64,000 nucleotides of DNA from Bacillota bacterium (lineage in GTDB: Bacteria > Bacillota > Sulfobacillia > Sulfobacillales > Sulfobacillaceae): positions 39,598 through 103,597 of the forward strand of contig JAIMBD010000009.1 in NCBI GenBank assembly GCA_023511625.1, given 5' to 3'. Numbering within the stretch: the stretch's first letter is position 1; each line of letters opens with the position of its first letter. The position numbers were made by a program, and so were the translations under genes. This document shows positions 9,355 to 17,996 of this stretch, piece after piece. The notes under the pieces were generated by a model that had not been told where the DNA came from, did no database searches, and saw nothing but the letters and a program-made list of their open reading frames with translations.

Positions 9355-11681
9355 CCGCCGCGCACCTCCAGCGGTTGGGCCACCGTCACCGGCCCTTCCC
9401 CAATCTGGTACACCGGAGCTTCGGCCACTCCGATGGGAAGGAAGAGCAGGCCGCGTGGCACCGTCGGGTCAGGCCCGACCGACACCGTCCATCGGCGCCC
9501 CTCCCGCTCCAGGGTCAGGCGTCCGCCACTCGGCCCGGAACCGAAGGCCGCCCAGGTCTCGGGATGAACCCGCCCCCAGAAGGCCGGACGGCGGGGGGCC
9601 AAGATCTCCGAGGGAGCGCCCTGGGCAAACACGTCGGCCTCGGCCACCACGTAGAGCTGGTCGCCCGCCAGGCGCCACGGAGGCGGGGCAGCGATACTAG
9701 GCAGATCTTCGGCCTCCGGACGCTGGGGACGGGGGAGCAGCCCCGCCTCGGTCCCGACCATGGGGTCCCACGCTTCGGGCGTCCACGGCCGCTTCAAGGC
9801 CCGCGCCAGCCCTGCAAGGATGCTGCGGACCGGTCGCGCGTCGCCCGGCGGCGCCACCGCTTCCGCCACCGGGGAAAGGCGCCCTTCCAGGGTGCTCCAG
9901 GTACCGGCCTCCTCGGCCCAGGCCGCACCGGGAAGCCATACTCCAAACCGCTCGCCGCCCTGCGGCGGAAACAGGCCTTCGAAGACGGCGTATTCGACCC
10001 GCGCCAACGCCGCCTCCACCAGTCCCGCATCGGGCACCTCGCGCATGAGGTCGGCCCCCCACACCGCGAGGAAACGGATGGCGCCGGAAGCCGCCTGCTC
10101 CAACAGTCGTCGCAAGGCCTCGTAACCGCCCGGAAACCCCGCCCACTCAAACCCGCGGGCGTTTTCTGGCCCAAACCCCGGCAACACCGGTGTGGGCCGG
10201 TCCCCCCGCACCGAAGCCAAGGCTCGCAGCACGGTCTCCACCTCAGGGTCGTGACCGTCCCAGACCAAAAGCGGCCGCTCGCTCGCCACCAAGACATGGC
10301 CCAAGGCCTCGGCTGCCGCCGGGTCCTCCGGTTCCCACGCCCCGAGTCCGGCCGCCACCGCCCGGGCCGCCGGGTGGTCTTTCGCCGCCCGCTGCAGTGC
10401 CCAGGCCAAGGTGGCCGCCATGGCTTGTGGCCGCACCACGAGGTCCCGCAGAGGCAAGGTCTCGCGTCCAAGCGGCCGCACCCCCACGCCCCAGCGCGGC
10501 AGGGCCGGCTTTCGCCGCCAGTGTTGCCGCAATTTGAGGTGCAGCACGGGCACCGCCCGGTAGGGGTCGGCCCCGATCAGAATCACCGCGTCGGCGGCCT
10601 CCAAATCGTCGTACGTGCCGTGCAGCCACGGCGGTAGATAGCCGCGCACGCGCTGGCTGATGGCCAGTTGGACCCCTGGACCCACCAAGGTCTCGGCGAA
10701 TCGGCGCAGGTGGTAGGCGTCCTCCACCGTGTGCTGGCCGCCCACTACGAAGCCGACGGCTCCGGCCCCGTAGCGGTCGCGGACCTCCCCAAGCCACCGG
10801 GCCACCTGGCGCAGGGCCGCCGCCTCCGGTACCGGCCGCCCCTCCAACCGAGCCGTGAGCAACCGGCTGGGGTGCACGGCGAAGTCATAGCCAAACCGCC
10901 CCCGGTCGCACAACCAGCCCCAGTCCCGATCAGGGATGGGACGCCCCTCCACGCGCATGACATGCTCCTCGCGGGCCGTGACGGTGACGGGGCAACCGAC
11001 CGGGCAATGCGGGCACACCGAAGGATAGCGCACCTGGTTCCACGGTCGGGCCTTGAAGCGATACGCCGCCGAGGTCAGCGCGCCCACTGGGCACAGGTCG
11101 ATGACGTTGCCGGAGAAGGGACTGGTCACCGGGCGATCGTCGGCCGGAGCCACCACCGTTTCCACGCCCCGCCCCTTTAACATCAGCTGCGGCTCGCCGG
11201 CGTACTCGCCTAAGAAGCGCACGCAGCGCTGGCACAAGACGCACCGCTCTTGGTCGATGAGGATGAAGTCGCTGATGGGGGCATCTTTGGCCCGCTCCAA
11301 CTTGGACTCGGAAAACCGCCCAGCGGGAGGCCCGTAACGAAAAGTGTAGTCCTGCAGGAAGCATTCGCCGCCCTTGTCGCAGACTGGGCAGTCGAGCGGA
11401 TGATTAATGAGCAAAAATTCCAGGATGCCTTGCCGGCCCTTGTCTACGGCCGGACCCCGAGTGTGCACCACCATCCCTTCGGCCACGGGAGTGGTGCACC
11501 CGGTCACCAACTTGGGCATCTTCTCGACCTGCACCAGGCACATCCGGCAGGCCCCCAGCGGTCCCAAGGCAGGATGGTAGCAGTAGATCGGCACCTCGAT
11601 CCCGATCTTGGCCGCCGCGTCGACGATCATGGTGCCCTCTGGCACCGTCACCGCTTGGCCATCAATGGTTAACCGTATCAT
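9351..11681 (-). CDS. nuoG: NADH-quinone oxidoreductase subunit G
   Basis: Iron-sulfur subunit of the NADH-oxidising arm, 776 residues from the ATG at 11681 (MIRLTIDGQ); an upstream extension of the frame is discarded because this start overlaps the end of nuoF by 20 bases and gives the family N-terminus. Cluster ligands: C34, C45, C48, C62 ([2Fe-2S]); H94, C98, C101, C107 (N5); C147, C150, C153 plus the later CPVGAL Cys (N4). A further CPHCPVGC near residues 217-224 matches the additional N7-type cluster site. The rest is a molybdopterin-oxidoreductase-like domain that in this subunit carries no metal. The last ~200 residues are poorly conserved. Confidence 0.95.
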   Translation of the reverse strand: MIRLTIDGQAVTVPEGTMIVDAAAKIGIEVPIYCYHPALGPLGACRMCLVQVEKMPKLVTGCTTPVAEGMVVHTRGPAVDKGRQGILEFLLINHPLDCPVCDKGGECFLQDYTFRYGPPAGRFSESKLERAKDAPISDFILIDQERCVLCQRCVRFLGEYAGEPQLMLKGRGVETVVAPADDRPVTSPFSGNVIDLCPVGALTSAAYRFKARPWNQVRYPSVCPHCPVGCPVTVTAREEHVMRVEGRPIPDRDWGWLCDRGRFGYDFAVHPSRLLTARLEGRPVPEAAALRQVARWLGEVRDRYGAGAVGFVVGGQHTVEDAYHLRRFAETLVGPGVQLAISQRVRGYLPPWLHGTYDDLEAADAVILIGADPYRAVPVLHLKLRQHWRRKPALPRWGVGVRPLGRETLPLRDLVVRPQAMAATLAWALQRAAKDHPAARAVAAGLGAWEPEDPAAAEALGHVLVASERPLLVWDGHDPEVETVLRALASVRGDRPTPVLPGFGPENARGFEWAGFPGGYEALRRLLEQAASGAIRFLAVWGADLMREVPDAGLVEAALARVEYAVFEGLFPPQGGERFGVWLPGAAWAEEAGTWSTLEGRLSPVAEAVAPPGDARPVRSILAGLARALKRPWTPEAWDPMVGTEAGLLPRPQRPEAEDLPSIAAPPPWRLAGDQLYVVAEADVFAQGAPSEILAPRRPAFWGRVHPETWAAFGSGPSGGRLTLEREGRRWTVSVGPDPTVPRGLLFLPIGVAEAPVYQIGEGPVTVAQPLEVRGG

Positions 11682-12957
11682 ACCTGTTCGCCCCCAGCGG
11701 GCAACCGTGCTCGCGCACGTGCGCCTCGAATTCGTCCCGGAAATGGCGGATCGCGCTGACCATAAACCCGAGGGAAGCATCCCCTAGCGGGCACAGGCAC
11801 TTGCCACCGATGTTGTCGGCAAGGTCCAGGAGAAGCTCTAGGTCGCGATCGGTCCCCGCCCCCGCCTCCAGGCGCTCCAGGACGTTGGCCATCCAGTAGG
11901 TGCCCTCGCGGCAAGGCGTGCACTTGCCGCACGACTCTACGCGATAGAACTTCACGAGACGGGCCGCTGCCGCCACCATGCAGGTGCGGTCGTTCATGAC
12001 GATACAGCCGCCGGACCCCAGCATGGTTCCCGCTGCCATCATCGATTCGTAGTCCAGCGGGGTGTCGATCTGATCCGGCGTCAAGAGCGGCACCGAGCTG
12101 CCACCGGGGATGATGGCCTTCAGCTGCCCCGGCTCCACGCCCCCGGCGTAGGTTTCGATCAACGTGCGCAAGGGCGTCGCCAAAGGCACCTCGTAATTGC
12201 CCGGCCGCCGCACGTGACCGCTGACGGACATGATCTTGAGTCCCGGGCTCTTCTCGGTGCCCATGCTCCGGTACCATTCCGCGCCGTGGAGGATGAGCAT
12301 GGGCACGTTGGCGATGGTCTCGACGTTGTTGACGATGGTCGGCTGTCCGTACAGACCGGCCACGGCTGGAAACGGCGGCTTTAAGCGCGGCTGCCCGCGT
12401 TTGCCTTCGAGCGACTCCAAAAGTGCCGACTCCTCGCCGCAGATGTACGCGCCGGCTCCCCGATAAAGGTGGATGTCCAGGGAGTACCCGCTGTCGAGGA
12501 TGTTCTCGCCGAGATAGCCGCGGGCGTACGCCTCGCGAATGGCCCGGCGCAGCTGTTCCGCTCCGTGCAAAAACTCGCCCCGACAGTAGATGTAGGCCTC
12601 GTGACTGCCGATGGCGTAGGCCGAGATGACCATGCCCTCGATGAGCTGGTGCGGGTTGTGCTCGATCAGTTCGCGGTCCTTGAAGGTCCCCGGTTCGGCT
12701 TCGTCCGAATTGACCACGAGATAGCGGGGGCGCCCATCGTTGGGCAGAAATCCCCACTTCATGCCGGTGGGAAACCCGGCGCCGCCGCGCCCGCGCAACC
12801 CAGAGGCCTTGACTAAGTCCACCACTGCCTGCGGCGTGAACTCCTTGAGCGCGCGGCGCAGGGCGCTGTACCCCTCGTGGGCTTCGTAGACGGCGATCTG
12901 GTCGATGTCCGGCACCTCGCGGTGCCGCAGCAGATAGTAGCGCTGCCCGTCCGCCAC
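11662..12957 (-). CDS. nuoF: NADH-quinone oxidoreductase subunit F (NADH/FMN)
   Basis: Flavoprotein subunit (431 residues) that oxidises NADH. The nucleotide-binding glycine-rich loop GLRGRGGAGFPTGMKW is near residues 53-68; FMN-site residues follow (YLVVNSDEAEPGTFKD). The [4Fe-4S] N3 ligands are in SCGKCTPCREGT with a later C in KCLCPLGD. The frame abuts nuoE (one base between) and overlaps nuoG. Together with NuoE and NuoG it makes this a full NADH-using complex, unlike the 11-subunit version common in Bacillus. Confidence 0.96.
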   Translation of the reverse strand: MADGQRYYLLRHREVPDIDQIAVYEAHEGYSALRRALKEFTPQAVVDLVKASGLRGRGGAGFPTGMKWGFLPNDGRPRYLVVNSDEAEPGTFKDRELIEHNPHQLIEGMVISAYAIGSHEAYIYCRGEFLHGAEQLRRAIREAYARGYLGENILDSGYSLDIHLYRGAGAYICGEESALLESLEGKRGQPRLKPPFPAVAGLYGQPTIVNNVETIANVPMLILHGAEWYRSMGTEKSPGLKIMSVSGHVRRPGNYEVPLATPLRTLIETYAGGVEPGQLKAIIPGGSSVPLLTPDQIDTPLDYESMMAAGTMLGSGGCIVMNDRTCMVAAAARLVKFYRVESCGKCTPCREGTYWMANVLERLEAGAGTDRDLELLLDLADNIGGKCLCPLGDASLGFMVSAIRHFRDEFEAHVREHGCPLGANRYDTVNH

Positions 12958-12958
12958 C

Positions 12959-13420
12959 CTATTCGTCCTCCTTCAAAAGCGCCTCAAAGGCCTCTGGGGG
13001 AACCGGCCCCCGGTACCGCAGGTTGACCTGGGCCACCGGCGCGAGGTCGCAGGCCGCCAAGCACTCGGCTTCAAACAAGCTCACGGCGCCGTCGGGCGTG
13101 GTCTGCCCTTGGCGGATACCGAGATGCGCCTCCAACCGGTGCATCAAGGCGTCAGCCCCTTTGAGGGCGCAGGGGAGGCCGACACAGACGTGGATCACCC
13201 GCCGGCCCACCGGCCGCTTGTAAAACAAGGTGTAAAAGGAGGCCACCGACTCCACCGTCGTCACGGGCAAGTCCAGGAGCGTCGCCACGTCCGCGAGGGT
13301 CTCGGGAGAAAGCCATCCCTCTTCGGTCTGGATCCGATGCAACAGCGGCAGCAGCGCCGAGTGGGCCCGGGGAAACTCCTGCTTCAACTCCTCGGCCCAG
13401 GTCTGCCAATGCGGCTTCAT
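12959..13420 (-). CDS. nuoE: NADH-quinone oxidoreductase subunit E ([2Fe-2S])
   Basis: 24-kDa-type subunit, 153 residues, with a thioredoxin-like fold holding cluster N1a. Ligands are C79 and C84 (CVGLPC) and C120 and C124 (CLAAC), the expected C-x4-C and C-x3-C pattern. The ATG at 13420 overlaps the nuoD stop as ATGA, which decides the start against a longer frame. Helical N-terminal region residues 1-60 are typical. Confidence 0.95.
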   Translation of the reverse strand: MKPHWQTWAEELKQEFPRAHSALLPLLHRIQTEEGWLSPETLADVATLLDLPVTTVESVASFYTLFYKRPVGRRVIHVCVGLPCALKGADALMHRLEAHLGIRQGQTTPDGAVSLFEAECLAACDLAPVAQVNLRYRGPVPPEAFEALLKEDE

Positions 13421-14625
13421 TTGTCGACATCTCCCAACATGATGTCGATGCTCCCGATGGTGGTGATGACGTCGGCCACCAACCCGTCCCGACACATCAG
13501 AGGCATCGTCTGCAGGTTGTAGAACGACGGCGTGCGCGCGCGCCACCGATAGGGGCGCGGCCCTCCGTCTGACACCAGGTAGTACCCCATCTCCCCCCGC
13601 GGACCTTCGACGGCTTGGTAAACCTCCCCGGCCGGTACCGAGAACCCTTCCGTGACCAGCTTGAACTGGTGGATGAGCGCCTCCATGTTGCCGTAGATCT
13701 CGTCCCGCGGCGGTAGCGCCACCTTGCGATCGCTGGTGGTGTACGGCCCATGCGGCGTGATCTTCTCCAGCGCCTGCTCCATGATCTTGTGGCTCTCGTA
13801 CATCTCGTCGATCCGGACCCAAAACCGCGCCCACGCATCGCCTTCGGTGCGGGTGGGGACGTTAAACTCGAATTCCTCGTAACTGCTGTAGGGGTCGTCC
13901 TTGCGCAGGTCGAGCGGCACGCCGGTGGCGCGCAGGATGGGCCCCGTCACCGAATATGCGTAACACTCCTCGCGGCTGATGACCGCCACCCCTTTCAGGC
14001 GCTCGATGATCAAGGGGTTGTCCTGAACCAGGTTGAGGTACATCTTCATCCAGCGCGGGAAGTCCTTGAGAAACTCGCGCACCTTGTCGTGAAACCCGTC
14101 GGGTAGGTCGTAGGCCAGGCCCCCGACGCGGAAGTAGCTCGGGTTCATGCGCACGCCGGTGGTGGCCTCGATGATGTCGAGCAACACCTCGCGCTCCCGC
14201 ATGGTGTAGAAAAACAGGCTCATGGCGCCGAGGTCCATCACGTGAGTGCCGAGCCACACCAAGTGGCTGGCGATGCGGGTCAGCTCCGCGAACAATACCC
14301 GGATGTACTGCGCCCGTTTGGGCACCTCCAGGTTCATCAGCTTCTCGACCGCCAGGACATATGCCAGGTTGTTGCTCATGGGCGAGAGGTAGTCCAAGCG
14401 ATCGGTCACGGTGTTGGCCTGCTGCCAAGTCAGACTCTCTGCCGTCTTCTCGAACCCGGTGTGCAGGTACCCGATGATGGGCTCGGCGTTGACCACCCGT
14501 TCCCCGTCGAGCTCTAAGCGCACCCGCAACACTCCATGGGTGCTGGGATGCTGCGGGCCGAGGTTGATGACCATGGTTTCTTCCTGGAGTTCCCCCGCCC
14601 GATCGCGGAATTTCTCCGTCGCCAT
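13417..14625 (-). CDS. nuoD: NADH-quinone oxidoreductase subunit D
   Basis: 49-kDa-type subunit (402 residues), related to NiFe-hydrogenase large subunits, forming the quinone-reduction site with NuoB. Seen: NLGPQHPSTHGVLRV near residues 21-35 with the His loop, the quinone-site region following it, and the C-terminal FYNLQTMPLMCRDGLVADVITTIGSIDIMLGDVDK (the usual ending). It is a separate gene, not fused with nuoC. ATG with 13 bases to nuoC. Confidence 0.97.
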   Translation of the reverse strand: MATEKFRDRAGELQEETMVINLGPQHPSTHGVLRVRLELDGERVVNAEPIIGYLHTGFEKTAESLTWQQANTVTDRLDYLSPMSNNLAYVLAVEKLMNLEVPKRAQYIRVLFAELTRIASHLVWLGTHVMDLGAMSLFFYTMREREVLLDIIEATTGVRMNPSYFRVGGLAYDLPDGFHDKVREFLKDFPRWMKMYLNLVQDNPLIIERLKGVAVISREECYAYSVTGPILRATGVPLDLRKDDPYSSYEEFEFNVPTRTEGDAWARFWVRIDEMYESHKIMEQALEKITPHGPYTTSDRKVALPPRDEIYGNMEALIHQFKLVTEGFSVPAGEVYQAVEGPRGEMGYYLVSDGGPRPYRWRARTPSFYNLQTMPLMCRDGLVADVITTIGSIDIMLGDVDK

Positions 14626-14638
14626 CTCGCACCTCCGG

Positions 14639-15097
14639 CTAATCGATGCGGGGACCGCGCAGCGGATAATCCTTGCGCAAAGGATGCCCCTCCCAATCGT
14701 CGGGCATGTAGATCCGCGTCAGGTGGGGATGTCCCTCGAAGCGAATGCCGAAGAGGTCGTAGGCCTCCCGCTCCGGCCAATCGGCCCCCGGCCAAACCTC
14801 GGTGACGCTCGGCACCGCCTCGTCTTCGTCCACCCGGCACTTGACCCTAAGGCGCGCCCGCGTGTCGGGATTCAAGAGATGATAGACCACCTCGAAGCGA
14901 GGGCGCTCGGGGAGGTAGTCGACGCCAGCCACATCGATCAGGAGTCGATACCCTTCCTCGTCGTGCAGGTACCGAGCCACGGCCAACAGCACCGATTTGG
15001 GCACGCGCACCGTCGGCTGGTCAACCGCCGGCATCGGCTCGACGGCCTCTGGATGGCGCGCCTTCAGCCGCTCGACCACCCCCGCGTCCCCGATCAT
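14639..15097 (-). CDS. nuoC: NADH-quinone oxidoreductase subunit C
   Basis: 30-kDa-type peripheral subunit of 152 residues. The signature [23 protein letters not shown] in the C-terminal half, followed by [14 protein letters not shown], is diagnostic. It has no cofactor and supports NuoD. Its ATG overlaps the nuoB stop as ATGA. Shorter than proteobacterial NuoC, but normal for Gram-positive versions. Confidence 0.96.
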   Translation of the reverse strand: MIGDAGVVERLKARHPEAVEPMPAVDQPTVRVPKSVLLAVARYLHDEEGYRLLIDVAGVDYLPERPRFEVVYHLLNPDTRARLRVKCRVDEDEAVPSVTEVWPGADWPEREAYDLFGIRFEGHPHLTRIYMPDDWEGHPLRKDYPLRGPRID

Positions 15098-15621
15098 GCC
15101 CCTCGGGCCTCCCGCTTGATCTGAGCCTCTAGCTCCTTGTATTTAGGCGGCAGCCCCTGGGCGATCTTCTCCTGCAGTTTGAGGATCCCGTACATCAACG
15201 CTTCCGGGTTGGGCGGGCATCCGGGGATATAGACGTCCACCGGCACCACGTGGTCGACCCCTTGAATGATGGCGTAGTTGTCAAACACGCCCCCTGACGA
15301 CGCGCACGCCCCCATGGAGATGACCCATTTCGGTTCCGGCATCTGCTCCCAGATGGTGCGCAGGACGGGCGCCATCTTTTGGGTGACGCGCCCCGCCACA
15401 ATCATCAGGTCCGCCTGGCGCGGCGAGGCACGGAACACCTCAGATCCAAAACGGGCCAAGTCGTAGCGCGAGTTGGTCACGCTCATCATCTCGATGGCGC
15501 AACACGCCAACCCGAACGTGGCCGGCCACAGCGACGACTTCTGCGCCCAGCGGGCCATCTTTTCTACTGTGGTCAGGAGGATGGACCGCTCTACCTCCCT
15601 TTGATCGGTGCTCAATGCCAC
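15094..15621 (-). CDS. nuoB: NADH-quinone oxidoreductase subunit B ([4Fe-4S] N2)
   Basis: Carries N2, the last cluster before quinone. Ligands are the tandem pair C40-C41, C106 ([13 protein letters not shown]) and C135 (PGCPPNP). I take the GTG at 15621 (175 residues) because it sits 6 bases after a GGGGGGG run and overlaps nuoA by 10 bases; the frame is open further upstream, but those residues are coded inside nuoA and look unlike NuoB. A TTG six bases later is the alternative. Confidence 0.93.
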   Translation of the reverse strand: MALSTDQREVERSILLTTVEKMARWAQKSSLWPATFGLACCAIEMMSVTNSRYDLARFGSEVFRASPRQADLMIVAGRVTQKMAPVLRTIWEQMPEPKWVISMGACASSGGVFDNYAIIQGVDHVVPVDVYIPGCPPNPEALMYGILKLQEKIAQGLPPKYKELEAQIKREARGA

Positions 15622-15965
15622 TGAAATCCCCCCCGTTTCCACAGGTAGCCGAAGGTCACCGCCACCACTGCCAAAAAGGGCAAGGCGTGCCAAAACCCGC
15701 TCCGCCCGAGATCGCGGAGGCTGGTGGCCCACGGGTACAAGGCCATCACCGCCACGTCGAAGATCATGAACAACATCGCCACCCGGTAAAACCGGACCGA
15801 AAAATACCGCACGGGCGCTTCGGGCACGATGCCAGACTCGTAGGTCTCCCGTTTGAGGCCCCCGGGCGCGCGCGGCCCCAAGCGCTCCGAGGCGAAGGAC
15901 ATCGACAGGGCCACCAAGAGGGCCACCACCAAATAGACCAACAGCGCCTGATACTCCCCGATCAC
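15612..15965 (-). CDS. nuoA: NADH-quinone oxidoreductase subunit A
   Basis: Three-helix membrane subunit (117 residues), first gene of the nuo operon. Typical features are the [21 protein letters not shown] loop between TM1 and TM2 and [22 protein letters not shown] in TM2. The GTG start is preceded by GGAGGGGGTGCGGGC. The 136 bases upstream separate it from a 39-codon membrane-peptide gene that may belong to the same transcript. Confidence 0.94.
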   Translation of the reverse strand: MIGEYQALLVYLVVALLVALSMSFASERLGPRAPGGLKRETYESGIVPEAPVRYFSVRFYRVAMLFMIFDVAVMALYPWATSLRDLGRSGFWHALPFLAVVAVTFGYLWKRGGFQWH

Positions 15966-16001
15966 GCCCGCACCCCCTCCATCGCCATCAGCCGCAGGAA
16001 C

Positions 16002-16019
16002 TTGTTCGCCCTTTCACAT
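16002..16019. promoter_or_regulatory. Rex-operator-like palindrome upstream of nuoA
   Basis: TTGTTC-N6-TCACAT fits the Rex consensus half-sites TTGTGA-N6-TCACAA at 4 of 6 and 5 of 6 positions with the right spacing. It lies 37 bases before the nuoA GTG. With rex at the end of the same gene string this would give NADH feedback on nuo, but the match is imperfect and unproven. Confidence 0.3.
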
Positions 16020-16101
16020 TACCTTCCGCAACCCAGCTTCTGCTGTTTCACGCCTATTGTATCCCAATGACTGGCGAAATCCTAGTCGGGGGACGGCCGC
16101 G

Positions 16102-16221
16102 TTACAACGGCCGCTCGTGGGCATCCTCGCCGCCTTCTGGCTTAAGCCCGCGACTGACTAGCCAGGCCAAAAGAGCCGGCACCACCAGAAACCCGAAGAA
16201 CAGGGTGACTGCCAGCGCCAC
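16102..16221 (-). CDS. 39-residue single-span membrane peptide upstream of nuoA
   Basis: GTG start 6 bases after AAAGGAGGGAGG, the best ribosome site in the area, which is the main reason to call it. The product begins with about 20 hydrophobic residues (ALAVTLFFGFLVVPALLAWL), then a basic SRGLK and an acidic C-terminal tail (EGGEDAHE): a one-helix membrane peptide with a cytosolic tail. No family is recognised. Sharing strand and probable promoter with nuo, it could be an accessory or assembly peptide for complex I or another respiratory enzyme; that is a guess from position only. Confidence 0.55.
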   Translation of the reverse strand: MALAVTLFFGFLVVPALLAWLVSRGLKPEGGEDAHERPL

Positions 16222-16270
16222 TGTCGCCTCCCTCCTTTCGCTTCCCTGCCCGTGGGCGACCTCGCCCATC

Positions 16271-16299
16271 ATCCTACCCCAGCCGTGTGGCCCCTGCAA
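16271..16299 (-). promoter_or_regulatory. Possible promoter for the small ORF-nuo operon
   Basis: TTGCAG (16294-16299), 17-base spacer, TAGGAT (16271-16276) on the minus strand, about 50 bases before the small ORF. The -10 hexamer is identical to that of the mycofactocin promoter at 47561. The -35 is weak (3 of 6). Confidence 0.35.
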
Positions 16300-16411
16300 C
16301 CGCCCGCCCCTTGGCCCCGGGACGCGCCTTCGGTATCATGGACGGCGTAGGCACCGAAGCCGACTCTGGGACTCTCACGCAATCAAGACCCCAGAGCGAG
16401 GGAGGCAGACG

Positions 16412-17131
16412 ATGGCCCCGACCGTCAAAATGCGCGTGACCGCCAGTGCCACCTTGGCCCAAGCCGCCCCCGGCGCCGCCCGCAATTACGACGTGGCCGG
16501 CGCAATGAACCGCTGGGGATGGGTGGTGCACGGCAACCCTCCGCCCTCCGGCGCCGACGACCTGCCCCTGCAGTGGCTGGTGACCACCCTCGACCACGCC
16601 CTCCGCCGCTATGTGACCGAAGGCGCCTCGGCGCCGCTCCGGATGTTGTTGCCCGAACTGTTGATTCACGTGTCTCGCCAATACCGCCAGATTTGGGGCC
16701 AGCGGTCGGTGTCTCCGGTAGCCAGCTTGGCCGTGGTCCGGGTCGAGGACGACCAAGTCGAGTACGGCGTGTTCGGGGAATGCTTCATCCTGGTCGAAGA
16801 CGGGGTGTCCGGCAAGGAGTACCGGTTGGCCCCCACCGACACCACCCGCATCGCCGCCGACCAACGCCATCCGTTGTGGTTTTCTGCTTCGCGCGGCATC
16901 CTGCGTCCCAAAAGCCACGCCTTGTCTGTGATCTTGGCCTCGCTGGGCTTGGAGGCGGTTTGGTCGGCGACCCATGGCCCCGCCACTCCCCATGCCGTCC
17001 TGGCCGCCGTGCGCGCGGAGGGCCTGCACCCTTTGGTGGCGCGCCTCGTGTCCCGTTTCCCGGACCCAGAGCGCCGCCCAGCCGTCGCTTGCACCTACCT
17101 TAGGGTGGATCCGATTCCGACCCCCTGGTGA
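16412..17131 (+). CDS. Uncharacterised protein with weak PP2C-phosphatase resemblance
   Basis: 239 residues from an ATG preceded by GAGGGAGGCAGACG. The layout recalls PPM/PP2C-type phosphatase domains: an N-terminal strand ending in ...ARNYDVAG (compare NEDxxx), a region where the family has DG but this protein has HG, and a core strand pair SPVASLAVVRVEDDQVEYGVFGECFILVED like the family's SxxLxxxR...YxxxGDS. Because the metal-binding acidic residues are replaced (E to Y, D to H), it would be a non-catalytic relative if the assignment is right. Its 3' end overlaps whiA tail-to-tail by 32 bases. The alternative is an unrelated lineage-specific protein. Confidence 0.45.
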   Translation: MAPTVKMRVTASATLAQAAPGAARNYDVAGAMNRWGWVVHGNPPPSGADDLPLQWLVTTLDHALRRYVTEGASAPLRMLLPELLIHVSRQYRQIWGQRSVSPVASLAVVRVEDDQVEYGVFGECFILVEDGVSGKEYRLAPTDTTRIAADQRHPLWFSASRGILRPKSHALSVILASLGLEAVWSATHGPATPHAVLAAVRAEGLHPLVARLVSRFPDPERRPAVACTYLRVDPIPTPW

Positions 17132-17996
17132 TGGTGCCGACGGACGGCTGCCCGGAGTCCAACGCCCGCCGCAGCGCCTGCCGCATGCGGTGGTTGACGG
17201 CCGACTTGGAACGCGGCGGGTCCAAGGCCAGCCCGATTTCCCGCAGCGACCAGTCGGGGTGTTGAATGCGCAAGGTCGCCACGGCCCGCACCCCCTCCGG
17301 CAGTTCCTCCCACTCTGGGCTTTCTCGCAAGCGTTGGAGCAGGTTGGCCTGATCCAACCCCGAGACCACGGCCCGGTGGAGATTGGCCGTCTCCGAGTTG
17401 ACCAAGCGGTTGATGCGGTTGCGCATGGCCCGGAGCGCCTCGAGGTTCTCGAGCTTCAACACCGCCTCATGGGCACCCACCACAGTAAGGAACCGAATGA
17501 TGGCGCGGCGACCCTTCAAATACAGGGCATAGCCGCCGCGGCGCGGCACCCACTTCCCCCGGATGCGCCATCGCGCCAAAACCGCCGCCAGCACCCGGCC
17601 CTCGTCGGCATTGGGGACCCACACCTCGAGATGGGAGCTGCGGTCGGGATCGGTCAGACTCCCGTGCGCTAAAAAGGCCCCCAGCAAAAACCCGTGAGGA
17701 CAAGCTTCCGCTGCGCGCAGCGGGTCAAGCGGCGGCAGGTGCCGCCCTACGATCCGAAACGGCAGGCGACGCCGGCGATCGATGTCGAGACGGGGCTCCA
17801 TCCCCAAGGCCCGCATCAGGCGATAGGCCCGGCGCGCCACCGCAGCGGAAGCCACGGCCAGCGACGGCGCCTGGGCTCGTCCCGCCAGCCACTGCCCCTT
17901 CATCCCCCACCACTCCGCCGCCAGGCAGGCGCAGTCGGTCGGCAGCGGCTGCTGACTCAATCGGGCCCGCACTTGGCGCGCATAACTCCAATTCAT
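17100..17996 (-). CDS. whiA: WhiA sporulation/cell-division regulator
   Basis: DNA-binding protein with a degenerate LAGLIDADG homing-endonuclease-like domain and a C-terminal helix-turn-helix; in Bacillota it affects division and nucleoid segregation, in Streptomyces sporulation. 298 residues from the ATG at 17996, which overlaps the yvcK stop as ATGA. Seen: CPHGFLLGAFLAHGSLTDPDRSSHLEV in the N-terminal half and MRNRINRLVNSETANLHRAV then SLREIGLALDPPRSKSAVNHRMRQ in the C-terminal HTH. The C-terminus (17100-17131) overlaps the convergent PP2C-like gene. Part of rapZ-yvcK-whiA. Confidence 0.93.
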   Translation of the reverse strand: MNWSYARQVRARLSQQPLPTDCACLAAEWWGMKGQWLAGRAQAPSLAVASAAVARRAYRLMRALGMEPRLDIDRRRRLPFRIVGRHLPPLDPLRAAEACPHGFLLGAFLAHGSLTDPDRSSHLEVWVPNADEGRVLAAVLARWRIRGKWVPRRGGYALYLKGRRAIIRFLTVVGAHEAVLKLENLEALRAMRNRINRLVNSETANLHRAVVSGLDQANLLQRLRESPEWEELPEGVRAVATLRIQHPDWSLREIGLALDPPRSKSAVNHRMRQALRRALDSGQPSVGTITRGSESDPP

